This document shows, one piece after another, positions 36,263 to 47,752 of a DNA stretch of 64,000 nt. The DNA is taken from positions 2,046,001-2,110,000 of the forward strand of contig OZ199839.1 in the NCBI GenBank assembly GCA_964304625.1, read 5' to 3'. A program made the position numbers and the translations under genes. Under the pieces are notes generated by a model. It was given only the letters and a program-made list of their open reading frames with translations. It was not told where the DNA came from and did no database searches. Origin of the DNA: Kudoa neothunni. Lineage: Eukaryota > Cnidaria. How positions within the stretch are numbered: position 1 is the stretch's first letter; every line of letters starts with the position of its first letter.

Positions 36263-37423
36263 ATGAATCCTTCGGTAGTGTACCCTTGCACAGAAGGCGT
36301 TAAGGTGGCACCTTATGTGATTTTTTTGGCCACAATTCAGACAATAGGTGCATTTGTGTATTTGGTGATCACTCCTATTACACTGAGGGTGTTTTATTTG
36401 CGTCTCGATCGATATCAACCAAACGAACCAATTGTCTTGAATATACTCATTAGTTTGTGTTTGTGCTTTCCCATTGCCATTCCAATTCGATTGACAGACG
36501 AAATATGTCATTCGATATCGAGAGTGATGTGTATGGTCGCCATTTATGTTATAAGAGTGACTGACTTTGTTGCTGTGTTTTCAATGTTGTTTTTCACCCT
36601 TGAACGATATCTCCGATTGTTCAAACCAATATTACATCGAAAGTATATAACAAAAAAGTCTATCAATTATGGACTCCTTTTTATTTGGTGCCTTGGAGGG
36701 TTGGTTTTGATGATTGACGCGATAGTTGGTCGTAGCAGTGATCGAAATTATCTTCTTTCCAAAGTTCGTTGCTACTACAACCTAATACTCAAACCAGTGT
36801 ATGGACTTGTGACTGTACTTCTCTACCAAATACTACCACTTATTCTACTAATCAGTTTCAACGTGGCATTCTTTGTGAGACTAAATGAAATCAAAATATC
36901 GCTTAGAAAACAAAAACGTATTACTTTATGCGATGTGGATTATTTTGCAGATGACCAGCCCTCAAAAGCACCTACTACCAAGTAAAATCTCAATTTTTTT
37001 GATCCAATCAACCTTTGTAGAACCGAAACAGACCATCCCAAACGACAGTACGTTGATCTCAATAAAACCAGAAATTGGAAAAAGGAAGATTATGAAGCCT
37101 CCTATATTTTCATTGTGGTGTGTATTTGTTACACATTGCTTGTTGGACCTATTGCGACATGCGATGCTGTTGATTTTTTACTGAATATCACGAGAGATCC
37201 TTATAATTCACCATCCTTAATTGCAGCAAAAAAAGTTTCTGCCGGGTTGCTTGCCTTCTATCCGTTAGTAATTTCTGCGCTGTATTTGTTCATGGCTAGG
37301 GAGCTTTTCGAAGACCTCCTTGTTTATGTAGGATTGAAAGTGAGAAAAAATACACCTCTCCAGCCTGCTGAAACCCCACAACCTGACGCTCAACAAACCA
37401 CGGATCATCTTTATAATCTTTAA
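36263..37423 (+). CDS. Rhodopsin-family (class A) G-protein-coupled receptor, divergent
   Basis: A plasma-membrane receptor of 373 residues from two exons (36263-36981, 37021-37423) split by a 39-nt GT-AG intron in the third intracellular loop. Seven hydrophobic segments lie at about 17-45, 55-76, 85-112, 135-155, 178-206, 267-290 and 308-332. Family marks: cysteine 82 before helix 3 and cysteine 170 in the second outer loop (likely disulphide), ERY at 114-116 (the D/ERY switch), tryptophan 142 in helix 4 and proline 192 in helix 5. Helix 6 has CYTLLVGP in place of CWxP. Helix 7 has YPLVISALY in place of NPxxY, so the asparagine is lost. The ligand cannot be inferred; peptide or amine types are both possible. 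The intron is a multiple of three but contains a stop in frame, so retention would give a five-helix protein. Confidence 0.82.
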
Positions 37424-38853
37424 AAATCCACCTATATTTGTTAGTTTTTTTTTTCATGTTATATTTTATTAGATTATTGTTATTGATATATGATTATAAT
37501 TTTTTTAATTTAAAAATTAACTAATTATTTTTATGTATTTAGTTGAAAAATTTAAAAATCACAACGTATAATTTTTCGAATGAACCTACCTTGTTAGTTT
37601 ATTTTTATTTCCCATTTATATCATAACAATAATAAATTTACTATCCCATAATATCTAACTGAGAGCCCACACTTAAGCCACATGTTTATTAACCTAAAAT
37701 TTAAATATAAGAGATATAAAATGGTAATTTTTATACATAAATAAAAACCCATGTTTAAAATAATGAAAACAACGTTATCTAGTGAAGAATTAATTTTCCA
37801 AAAATTTAGCATCCAACTATTAAAAAACTCCTGATACATATTAACCATGACTTAAAATTTTTGTTGTTAATAAAGTTTTTTTATTTCGTATAATTCATAA
37901 AGGTTTGGGGACATCGCTATCAGATACCTTAAATTTAATCCAATAAATATCAATTATTAAATATAATTCTTTAAAATCAATTTTATACTTGGATGCTCCT
38001 TTGATATTATTCTTTTAGTTGAATAAATATTTATTTATTGAGTATTAATCTTCTCTAAATAAGTATATAGCCTTATTGTATAAGTAGATCCATAATACTC
38101 CTAATAAATATATGGTAGAATTTTTTTATCACATTGATTACTTTATAATATAAATTGTTGCAAACGAATTAAATTTATAACTTATTCGGCTCATTACATG
38201 CTAAAAACACGTAAATTACACTAAGAAATATTTTTTTACCTTATTCTAAGCTTAGTTTGCAAAAAACCTTGAACGAAATGGATTTATATTGTTATTAATT
38301 CAAAAATTATATATTTATTAAATTATAACTATAATTTTCTTTTATTATTGCGATAAAACTATTCTAGTTAAATATTTCTACAAGAAAATCAAACGATACT
38401 TGGCATCTCAACATCAAGATTGTTTATACCATTCTATAAAAGATGTAAATTTATGTGAATTAATCTATTAAATAAATTGTTTACTTTGTATATATTTCAA
38501 CAAAATTAATTCGTGCATGTACGTTTGGTTCATGTTAAACCGGAAAATAATTAGGTTAATGTAGTTTCTGATGGTGTCTCATCAAAATAAATTCAATACT
38601 GCCTTCAGAATTTAGAAAACGATATGCGAAATATAATAATAACAGCTTTCTTAAATTATTTGATCTATTCTAATTTAAATATTTGAAATAAACCAAAACT
38701 TCCACATTACGTATTAAAATGGTTGAAAATATAATATTTAATTTCGCTGCTACAGATAAATCAAGAAACTCCTTTTTTTATTAACACTCAATAAAAGTAT
38801 CATATTATCAGATCGCTTAATCTACAATGAGAATTATTTTTTTATCTGTAACT
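37424..38853. other. GPCR 3' flank, no gene seen
   Basis: AT-rich non-coding DNA with no supported gene or repeat boundary until the hAT-like element at 38854. Confidence 0.5.
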
Positions 38854-40724
38854 TAGTGTTTCCCAACCATTTTTCTTTCGCTTCCCACTGGTTCTCAAAA
38901 AAAAGTTCCGTGCCCACATTTTTCAAAGATATCGATTTTTTAAACTTAAACTGTTTACAACTTTGAATAAAGATCCCTATCACATCGAAATTTGAAAGCA
39001 ACCGATATATACCTTTTTTCATAAAAATGTTTTCGATCAGATCTAACTTAATTTATCGATGGACATTAAAAATTAACATCTTTAGTTCGGCACTCCGTCA
39101 AAAGCAGCATCAAATAAAACTCGTGATAATCCCACTTCCATCGCGAAGATTTTCATGTATGCAGGAATAATGAACCGAAAATAAATAATATAAATGAAAA
39201 ATAAATCAATATTATTATAGGTTTGATCAAAAAGGGGGATACAGTAGTGTATGGGTTGTACGTAATATGGTTCCAACGCAATTTTTAAAAATTTACTTGT
39301 ATACTACTTTTTGTTTTAATTCAAATTTAAGTAGATAGTTTAATATAAAATAGATCATTTGTCAATGAATAATTGGTTTTCAAAAAAATATTACAGTTGG
39401 AAATTTACTGTATGGATGTAACGCAAAAATGGCTCGATCGCGGCGCAGCGCTTAATCTTAACTTTCAACGAATAATAGATGGAGCGTCAATTTAAGCGAA
39501 ACAAAACCATTTTACACTACCAAAAAACTCGAAATTATAAGGTTTTACGAGTTCATATCGTATAATAAAGATGCCAAGTTCCATTTTTGTGTCTATTCTT
39601 GAAAAATAGAATAGGCAACTCATTATTTCTAAGAGAAAATTTTTTTATCATTTCTTGGCTATTTCTTAGCCCAAAGCAAAATATTTGTCTAATGTAACAC
39701 TGCTACTTTCCTTCGAACACAGCCAATGTGCTACAGCCACTGGATCATGGAATTGTTAAAGTTTTAAATTATACACAAAAGAAATCCAATGACGTCATCC
39801 ATACATCAGATCAAATTTTAAAATATTGGCCACATTGTAACTAATGCCTTGGATGTTATTCATTCGACGATAAAATTATGGGAATACATTAAAATGGGAA
39901 CCATAGTTAATTGCTTTAGGAAATCATTTTCCCTCTCTGAAAATCCACTAGATGTTGTTCCTGGTGATGATAAATTTAAACATGACATAATTGAGCTGAT
40001 TGAAGAGGAGAAATCATTAAAATAACAAATACTATTGATGAAACTCTTGAAAGAAACACAGTGGACAACTCTGAAATTTTGACAAGGTTGACAATGACTC
40101 CGATTATATTGAAAAAGTTATTATATCAAACCAAGAGTAACTATATAAATTGGTAAAAGTTAAAAAACTCTTTCTAAATAAAATTTTGTCAATACTTGAC
40201 AATATAAACCGAACTTAAAATGACTGACTCAATATTTGGACAATTTTTTGAGAACAAAAAATACAGAACAGTATTTTAATAACAAAAGGTATACAAGTTA
40301 ATTTTTGTTTCAAATTAAATTATTATTGATTATATTATCGATGGAAAACTGTTATTTTTGATCGATCGCATACTCTATTCGAATGCGTCCAGCGCAGTGG
40401 TTTTCATCTTCCCAATTTCTGCGTTACATCCATACTCTACTGTATATGGTTCCAAATGAGACAAGATTGAGATTCAAACCATTCTGATTCTATTCGGGTG
40501 AATTACACATTAAACATCATTATTAATTTTTATATAATTAGTCATTGAATGTTGTATTTTTTATAATATTAACCGTCGCTTAAAAATTAGCGATATTGAC
40601 TTCCAAGTAAGTCGTACTTCCCAATTACCTCATTATTATTCATCTCACACCAATACTCAGGTTTTTCCGCCCCAATAGAGCATGTCTCTAAAAGTCCAAA
40701 TTTCCATTCCCGATGTGAACACTG
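38854..40724. mobile_element. hAT-like element (second family), copy A, interrupted
   Basis: It starts (C/T)AGTGTTTCCCAACC and ends GTGAACACTG. The parts 38854-39240 and 40444-40724 align with 46165-46758 of copy B, for example the CAGATCTAACT, ATTAACATCTTTAGTTC and AACTCGTGATAATCC blocks. Between them sits a pogo-like insertion (39242-40442). No good 8-bp duplication is seen at this copy. The first base of the left terminus is T instead of C. No coding capacity of its own. Confidence 0.68.
39242..40442 (+). mobile_element. pogo/Tigger-like element inserted in hAT copy A
   Basis: The ends CAGTAGTGTATGG and, inverted, CAGTAGAGTATGGATGTAAC lie between TA dinucleotides (39240-39241 and 40443-40444). 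Copy B of the host repeat has the uninterrupted sequence GGGGATATATGG at the same point, showing exactly one TA before insertion. Inside are transposase scraps on the + strand: a helix-turn-helix start (TTKKLEIIRFYE, about 39515) and QPLDHGIVKVLNY (about 39735), the QPLD(Q/H)G motif of pogo-type transposases. The region between them is largely deleted and broken by stops. Confidence 0.8.
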
Positions 40725-41107
40725 TTTCTGCATATTTATGTTATCGCTCTCTTATAAATAAAGATTTTTTAACTCGAAGTAAATCATTTTCAATAGTAAA
40801 AAATAAAATATGCATTCGAAAATATTTACGTTTATTATTATTTATTCCATCTTGAATTAACGTATTTCAATAATTCCTCGAATTTGAGAAATGATCGTAA
40901 TAAATATAATTAACTTATGTTTTATTAGAAACTTTACAAAAGACATTGATAATATTATGCATTATTGTCCAGCTTGTGTAAAAAAATTAACAAAATTCAA
41001 ATTTAATATCTATTGGATTTTTAACTCAAAACTACAGAAAATAAGTACACTTAACGGCTTACAAATAAGTTTGAATTCGAAACAGTCGCGCGCAGCGTTG
41101 ATGTAGT
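40725..41107 (+). other. HCF-1 upstream region
   Basis: 383 bases between a transposon end and the HCF-1 start codon. No gene; presumed to hold the promoter and 5' leader. No element can be named. Confidence 0.45.
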
Positions 41108-44100
41108 ATGGCAGGGTACACTCCATGTTGCATTATGAAATGGAACGACCTCCGATCAATCTCTGGAAAAGTTCCAAGGCCACGATTTGGCCACAGGGTT
41201 GCAATTCTAAACGATTCTATTGTTTTTATGGGTGGCGGGAATGATCTGATCATTAGAGATATCCATCTCTATGACTACGGTATTTTTTAAAATAAAATTC
41301 TCCATTCGAATTAACACTAATAAAGCTCAGAGAAAATGGAAACAACCTGATATAAAAGGGAAAATGCCTCCTGGTGTGGCTTCATTTGGGCTTGTGGTTC
41401 ATAACAAAAAAATTATTATTTTTGGTGGGATGGATGATAACCGACATGTTAGTGATGGAGTACATTGATTGTTATTTTTGTTGTGATAGCTGACTACTGT
41501 GTTAGCTGTTTGAGTTGGACACCAGTTCATGGAGATGGAGCCAACATTTTCCTTCGCATGATCCAGAGGTGTTTCCTCCATGCGCTCGTTTCGGACACAG
41601 TTTTGTGTTAGCTGATGATAACAAAGTGTATATGTTTGGAGGAGTTACCAACCCATTGTTCGATGTGGCCAAACTTGGGACAGAGTATTCTACATTTAAA
41701 TGTTATTCGGCTCAACTAATTTTTGTAGAGTTCTCAATGATTTCTATGCGTTGGATTTAACCAATGAGGAAGAATTAAAATGGTTAGCTCTCAACAAATA
41801 TGCAGGAAAACCTCCCTCTCCTAGAGAGTCTCACACCTGTGTTTTTCACAAAAGTGATCTTAAAAGACAATTGATTTTTTATGGTGGGTCTGATGGATCG
41901 AAAAAGCTTGGCGACATTCATATATTTGATTTGAATGCCAATATTTGGTTCGGCGTGACGATAGCTAACAATGTTCCCAATTCGATACCGCCCGCTCGTT
42001 CAATGCATACTGCCGTTTGCTTGAAGAACAAGTAATCCAACCTAGTTTCTTCAAACAACCAATGTATCGCTGATTCTCATGCTTAGAATGATCATCTTTG
42101 GTGGTTGGATTGCCAGCACCGATAAATCTACACTGAACAGTCGAAACAAAATGAATAATCCTCAAAAGTCCATCATCACTAATAACAACAGCAACAACAA
42201 CCAAAATAATAACTACAAAGAATTTATTACTACGAGTGGTGTTGCTTGTTTTGATATTGGTTGTTCTTTGCTATCGTTATTGTTGAATTATTGCTAATTT
42301 CAACCACTGTGTATGCGTAGATAAAAATATTTGGTTGGATACCACCTCCACTCTTAAAGAATCTATCATACCTAGTGGTAGAGCTGGGCATGCTGCAATA
42401 CTAGTAACTTATCTCAACCAATATTAACATATTTTTATTCTAAATCGCTTGTGTAGATTGGAAGCAGAATGTATGTGTTCAGTGGTAGAGATGGCTATCG
42501 TAAAAGCAGAGCTGGTTTGGTAGGTTGATCTACTTAATGGCAAAATTTTTCTAATGAATATGTTGGTATTTAGCAATCCTGTTATAGTGACATGTGGGTG
42601 CTTGATTTAGGTTGGTTAAGTTGTTTCAATTGATACACATGTTGTATTTAAACTTTAGCCTACCCATTACCTCCTAAGAATATCACATTGGAATCGTCTA
42701 CCTGTAGCTCGCTCATTGTCAAATGGGAACCGATTTTGAATGGTATTACTTAATATTTTCTAATATAACTTTGAGTGTCAATGAATTTGGAGTACTGATT
42801 GCTGCTGTTTAGCTGACAGTTATTTGATACAAATCTATGTGAATTTTCCGGTGGAAACTACATCATCATCAGTTCCCAAAAATGAAGACACATCTTTGTC
42901 AAACACGCCTCAACCGGCTACATCAAATGCAGTAAATGCAACAAAAACATTGCCAATTGAGCCAAGTATTCCCCGTGAATCGAGAAAAAGAACTGCCCCT
43001 CCAGTAGTTACCTCATCTAACAATCATTCGACCGAATTACCCAACCCAAATCCTCCTCCGCCGGCTGCCCATATCTCAACAATCCAAACCAACAACACAA
43101 CAAAACACACCACTTCTCAACTCAGCACCACCCCTACCAATCTTCCCGCTCTTAAAGTTGTAAATATGGCCGATCGTCAACGTATTGTCAACACGATAAA
43201 TCATCTATCGTCTACCGAAAAGAACTGTCCAACCACAAATAATATACCAAATTACCCTAACAATACTGCCACCAAACCTCCACATTCAACCACTTCTACC
43301 GATTCCGCTCAACAACCCAATTTGAAAGCCATCGAAAGTATAACTGGAAGTGATGGAAGACCTATTCCGGTTGTTAATCTCAGTAAAATGGGTCTTTCTC
43401 TTGCCCAACTATCAAAGTCGGTTACCTTTGTTACTACCAAAGGAGGTGACTTAGTTGCTCAATTACCTTATGATCAACTTCGAAACTTTTTCAAACTTAA
43501 TCAAAACACCTCTCTTCCGGCATCTCTCTCCCCTCAAACCAACGTCACAGTGGCCTTGTCTGGTGGAGGAACCTCTGCAAATCCCCTCCTCAGTGGTGGG
43601 ACTTCCAAAAATGAAAGTACTCCCAAACAAACACAGAATCCTATCCCCAAAGTTTATTCTCCGCTTCATGCTACATTTTTTATTCCTCTTCTTAGAATAC
43701 GGCAATGAACATTAATGAACCAAGAAAGTTAATTTCCGGCTGGTATGACGTTTCCATAGAAACTGAACCAAAAGCCACAATTAAATCCTATTGTACAGAT
43801 AACATTGTAATTGATTTTCCATCAGGAAATAGTGGTGACATTGTAGCTATTAATGTAGGAAGTCCGAAGATTCCGAGACAACGCCTATTTGAACGGTTTG
43901 CCAAAGCAAGTACTTACGCCTGGAGAGACGTATAAAGTGAGGATAGCTTCTGTAAATGCGTGTGGCGTAGGAAAATTTTGTGAACCGATGACATATTTAT
44001 TACCACCTCGAGGTAGTGACACAGCTATTGGAATTATGTTTAAGATTTTACTTGGCTAGGATTGTTGGGACCACCCGGAAATGTGAAATTGATCAAAGTA

Positions 44101-44483
44101 AGTGATTTTAATTGTTATTGTTATTATAATGGAATTTTATTTATTGTTAACTTTAAATTTTGCTGTTTCTTGCGTAGAAAACAAATGGACTATTTGTGGA
44201 GTGGGATCATCCATCGAAACTTTGCTCTACAGACGACTCTACGACCAAAGCTAATGACCATGTTGATTTTATTGTGTATATGGCTTCGAAATTGGAAGAT
44301 TCGAAATTCACGTACAATGAAGTGTATTGCGGCGAACAGTCGCAGTGTTTGATAGATGATGAAACTCTCAACAAGTCATATATCGACCCTGAACGAGCAG
44401 TACCAGCCATAACTTTCAGAATAGTGGCAAAAAATTCAAATGGAACAGGACCTGCAACACAGGTGCGATGGGTTCAGCAATAG
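41108..44483 (+). CDS. HCFC1: Host cell factor 1 (kelch / fibronectin-III) homologue
   Basis: HCF proteins are nuclear scaffolds that tether histone modifiers (Set1/MLL, Sin3, OGT) to transcription factors. Fourteen exons: 41108-41279, 41326-41459, 41506-41684, 41729-42031, 42087-42259, 42321-42403, 42457-42519, 42574-42610, 42659-42742, 42813-43651, 43696-43806, 43859-44012, 44060-44097, 44178-44483; 891 residues in one frame. The N-terminal kelch propeller shows VPRPRFGHR, IIIFGGM, PPCARFGHSF, PSPRESHTCVF, LIFYGGSDG, PPARSMHTAV and VFSGRDGYRK, each matching human HCF-1. A first Fn3 segment follows, then a Thr/Asn/Pro-rich linker, then the C-terminal Fn3 pair (WYDVSIE, TPGETYKVR, VNACGVG, FRIVAKNSNGTGPATQVRWVQQ). 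The human HCF proteolytic repeats (CETHETGT) and a C-terminal nuclear localisation tail are absent, so size and plan resemble HCF-2. Introns are 44-80 nt. Confidence 0.93.
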
Positions 44484-45005
44484 TTTTCTCGGCCGGTTAT
44501 TATTCGTTAAACAGTTTTTTCTTTGTATATTTTTATGTTGCATAATGAGCCCTTGATATTTTGTGAGTGTTTTCAGATATCTTTGCGTTCGTTTAATATA
44601 AGACACACCGTTTATATAATTGGTTGATTATTGAAGTTTCATGGTGCAAAAATGAAATCCTGACATTTTTAAAATGGCCGATTTAAGCACACTTATGACT
44701 TAATAATTTTAAGACTTATTACGTAATGCACATGTATTATATGATAGTTGTGAGTTGATGTAATGTATTTGTTAGCGGAATTGTTTGGGGCTTTCAAATG
44801 TGACATGCTCACTTTTGTGAATTAAGGGGTCGTGAAAGAATGAGGGTTGTCAGGGGATTTACCTGGGCGTATCAAAAGTCTATTGGTACGAGGTTGACAC
44901 GTGAATCTGATCATTCGACTAAGACTTGGGGGGTTTTGAGTTCAAGTCTCAACCATGGCAAGGCGTGACCCTATGTCATAATGAAAGCTGTAGTTAACGT
45001 CTTGT
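44484..45005. other. HCF-1 3' flank
   Basis: Non-coding. It contains a tRNA-like repeat (44850-44970) and ends at the TTAA of a piggyBac-like element. No AATAAA hexamer is visible close after the HCF-1 stop. Confidence 0.5.
44850..44970 (+). repeat. tRNA-like (SINE) fragment
   Basis: A T-arm-like hairpin TTGAG-TTCAAGT-CTCAA (44936-44952) includes a polymerase III B-box (GAGTTCAAGTC). An A-box candidate (TACCTGGGCGTATC) lies about 75 bases upstream, farther than in a normal tRNA. No cloverleaf could be drawn, so this is probably a SINE head rather than a tRNA gene. It is unlike the SINE at 7010-7462. Confidence 0.35.
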
Positions 45006-46162
45006 TTAACCCTCAGGCACGCGCAAAAAACTTAACTCGAACGCATGTATGTGGTCCAATTAATCCCAGGGGGTAAAATTGGTTTATTTTGTAACATACT
45101 ATCATGTATTCTAAAAAAATTTATTAGATATAATATTGGGACGTTATGTACAGAACGAATTTAAGAAGTTAAGACATGCAGTTCTCGTTTTTCTATCATT
45201 TTGACAGAGATGACACCGTTTTTTGGAAATAAGGGTAGATTAATGCATTGAATTTGTATTTATTGCTTCTATAAAATCTTCAATTTAATGTATAATTATC
45301 TTTTATTTTTGATTTGCTCTTCTTTAAGTTGCATAAGCAATGATTTCAAGAAGTCTTTTCGTTGGACATGGTTTTTTGCTTTCATACAATATAATACATG
45401 TGCATTTAATGACACTATATCTAACAAAATGTGAAACATAACCGCTGGTAATCTATTTGTTTGATCGTTTAAATAATTAATAAACATTTGCCTAACTGTG
45501 TCTATTCCTCCTTTTGTAGAATGAAATAATTTCTGGGAGTTTTTTTGGATGTTGTATATTTATTATTGGCCCATGATGCAATGAGCTTAACAAAATATCG
45601 GAATTTTAAAATTGAAAGTTATTTTTTAAAAATCATTTATATAGAAATTATACTGTTCACCATTTTTTACTTGAAAAATTAATTTTAAGTGTCATTTTCT
45701 GTAATAATATTATCAGGAATACCGATTTTGTGGTTAAGTTTAATAATATAGTGTTTCCTCTTTTTTGAGAATGATTTTACGGGGTAAACAGACTATTCGG
45801 AATTTTTACCACAAAGCCTCTTATCCTCATCGTTGGAATTAAAAAGTTCTCATTCTGAACAATTTTTAATTGAATCATCTTAATTTTTACTTAACAATAT
45901 TCAGAACTGGATTCATCACTTTTTCCCACCAATAAATTATCATCACAAATTTTCTGCTACTAAACTCCATGCCTGACAGATTTGAACTATCATTTTCACG
46001 GTTTAATTTTTTTAAATCTATCTATTATCGAAAAACAGTTAAATAGACACGAATATGTGAATTAACAATTTTTTAACGCACACGGTGACTCCATTTAAAA
46101 GTTAAGGTAAAATTAAATAGACGTCGGGTCTAATGGATCCCACGCGCACTCCAAGGGGTTAA
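45006..46162 (-). mobile_element. Internally deleted piggyBac-like transposon
   Basis: The ends are TTAACCCTCAGGCACGCGCA and, inverted, TTAACCCCTTGGAGTGCGCG, bounded by TTAA. The minus strand holds a C-terminal part of the transposase (next entry). N-terminal and central parts are deleted. The right TTAA (46159-46162) is also part of the target duplication of the hAT-like element at 46165, so that element landed at the very edge of this one later. Confidence 0.8.
45296..45600 (-). pseudogene. piggyBac transposase C-terminal remnant
   Basis: On the minus strand, DILLSSLHHGP (about 45600-45568) is followed, after a frame change, by KGGIDTVRQMFINYLNDQTN, with the third catalytic aspartate in KGGID. 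LPAVMFHILLDIVSLNAHVL and RKDFLKSLLMQLKEEQ complete the match to the end of the piggyBac catalytic domain (family pattern TKGGVD..D, RWP...F...LD...N...). The reading frame ends at 45296 before any cysteine-rich finger. Confidence 0.8.
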
Positions 46163-46164
46163 CT

Positions 46165-47511
46165 CAGTGTTTCGAAACCTTTTTTTATTGCATCCCACCT
46201 CTTTCAAAAGTATTTATTTTTTTACTTAAACTGTTGATAATTTTAAATAAAGCTCTCTGTCACATTAAAATTTGATAGAATCTAATATATGTTTCTTTTC
46301 TTACAAAAATGTTTTCGAGCAGATCTAACTAACTCAATTTATCGATGGACCTTAAAAATTAACATCTTTAGTTCTTCATTCCCTCAAAAACAGCATCAAA
46401 TAGAACTCGTGATAATCCAATCCTCATTGGGAAAGACTTTCATGTATGCGGGAATAATGAAACGGAAATTAATAATATAAATACAAAATCAATCAATATT
46501 ATATAAGGTTTGTTCAAAAAAAGGGGATATATGGTCAAAAATGAGACATAATTGAGATTCAATCTATTCTAATTCTATTCGAGTGAAGGATACGTGAAAC
46601 ATTATTATAATTTTTTATATAATCAGTAATTGCTTTGTGTATTATTTTTATAAAATTACCCACCACTTAAAAATTATCGATATTGACTTCAAAATACGTC
46701 ATACTAGCCAATTATCTCATCGTTATCCGTGCCACACCAATACATAAGATCTTAGGATCAGAGTTGCCATGGCTTGGAGGTTTTTTTCATTTTTTACAAA
46801 ATCTTGAGCTTTTATTGAAAACTTATAAACATTAAATAATAAAACCATTTTTTATGTGGGGCGAATATTTATATTTTTAATGATATATCCTATTCAGATT
46901 ATATCATGCGACAGCGCTTCCTAACTAAAATTGGACTCGTACCCCTTTGAATAAGATAAGGTGTAACTGACTCAAAATTTCTCAAAAATTATTTTCTATT
47001 GTGGTCGTACCTTTCGTCCCTAAGCCCATAATTCACATCTCTTAGGGTAGGAGTGCAGGGACCGCTGTTATGCAGGGTTTAAACATATACGATATTGAAC
47101 GACATCACATTTGGTTGTCTAACGCTACACGATTACATAATTACTCAGTAAACATAGTCATACATTGTTAGAAAATTTAAACGTTATCTCAAATATACCT
47201 TGAACTATGAAGTAATTAAGTGTGGATATATCGATCTTTACTAAACATTAATATGAGTGAATATTTGTGCCAAAACATTGCCATAGAACGACGATAAATT
47301 TAAATTTAATAGATTCGATTCTATTTTTTTATTGTACTTTAAGTTAGTGTATTTCTAGACCCTGGGTTTTTTTTATTTAAACTTGAGTTTTTTGACCGTC
47401 CATCTTTGGTTTTTTTAACCTCGCTGTTAGCCCTGCTCAGAATTTACCGCGCCCCATCACAGTGGTTCATTTAACATAAAAAATTTCTATTCCCCACACT
47501 GGAAGACACTG
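46165..47511. mobile_element. hAT-like element (second family), copy B
   Basis: It starts CAGTGTTTCGAAACC and ends GGAAGACACTG. Flanking 8-mers GGTTAACT (46157-46164) and GGTTAATT (47512-47519) agree at 7 of 8, the hAT target duplication. It shares its left ~590 bases with copy A at 38854-40724. A member of the other hAT-like family (46759-47435) is inserted inside. No transposase is encoded. Confidence 0.78.
46759..47435. mobile_element. hAT-like non-autonomous element, copy 3, nested
   Basis: It aligns with copies 1 and 2 (TTATATCATGC core, GCGCTTCC(C/T)AACTAAAATT, right end TTAGCCCTG). It is flanked by CTTAGGAT (46751-46758) and CTCAGAAT (47436-47443), 6 of 8 identical, a weakened target duplication. 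It lies within copy B of the other hAT-like family, so it is the younger of the two here. Confidence 0.7.
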
Positions 47512-47752
47512 GGTTAATTATTGTGTATGATGCGTCTGTAGTTAGAGTTCGGCCCAATGGAGGGAATCTAATTAGACGAAAGAACAGTGGCGGTTGTTAG
47601 TTAAAATCAATGCATATGCTTCCATGCATCAAAAATTTTTCTTCAAATCGTTTATTAAAATTGAGTAAACAAAAAAACTCCTACTTAAAATACAAAACCT
47701 AAACTGAACAAAATATTGTTGTCTAATAAGCCATAGTAATTTTCAATAACCA

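Noticed and set aside
42824-43708. The long HCF-1 linker frame as a separate Thr/Pro-rich mucin-like gene
   Set aside because: It is flanked by in-phase micro-introns and lies between the Fn3 parts of HCF-1, so it is exon 10 of that gene.
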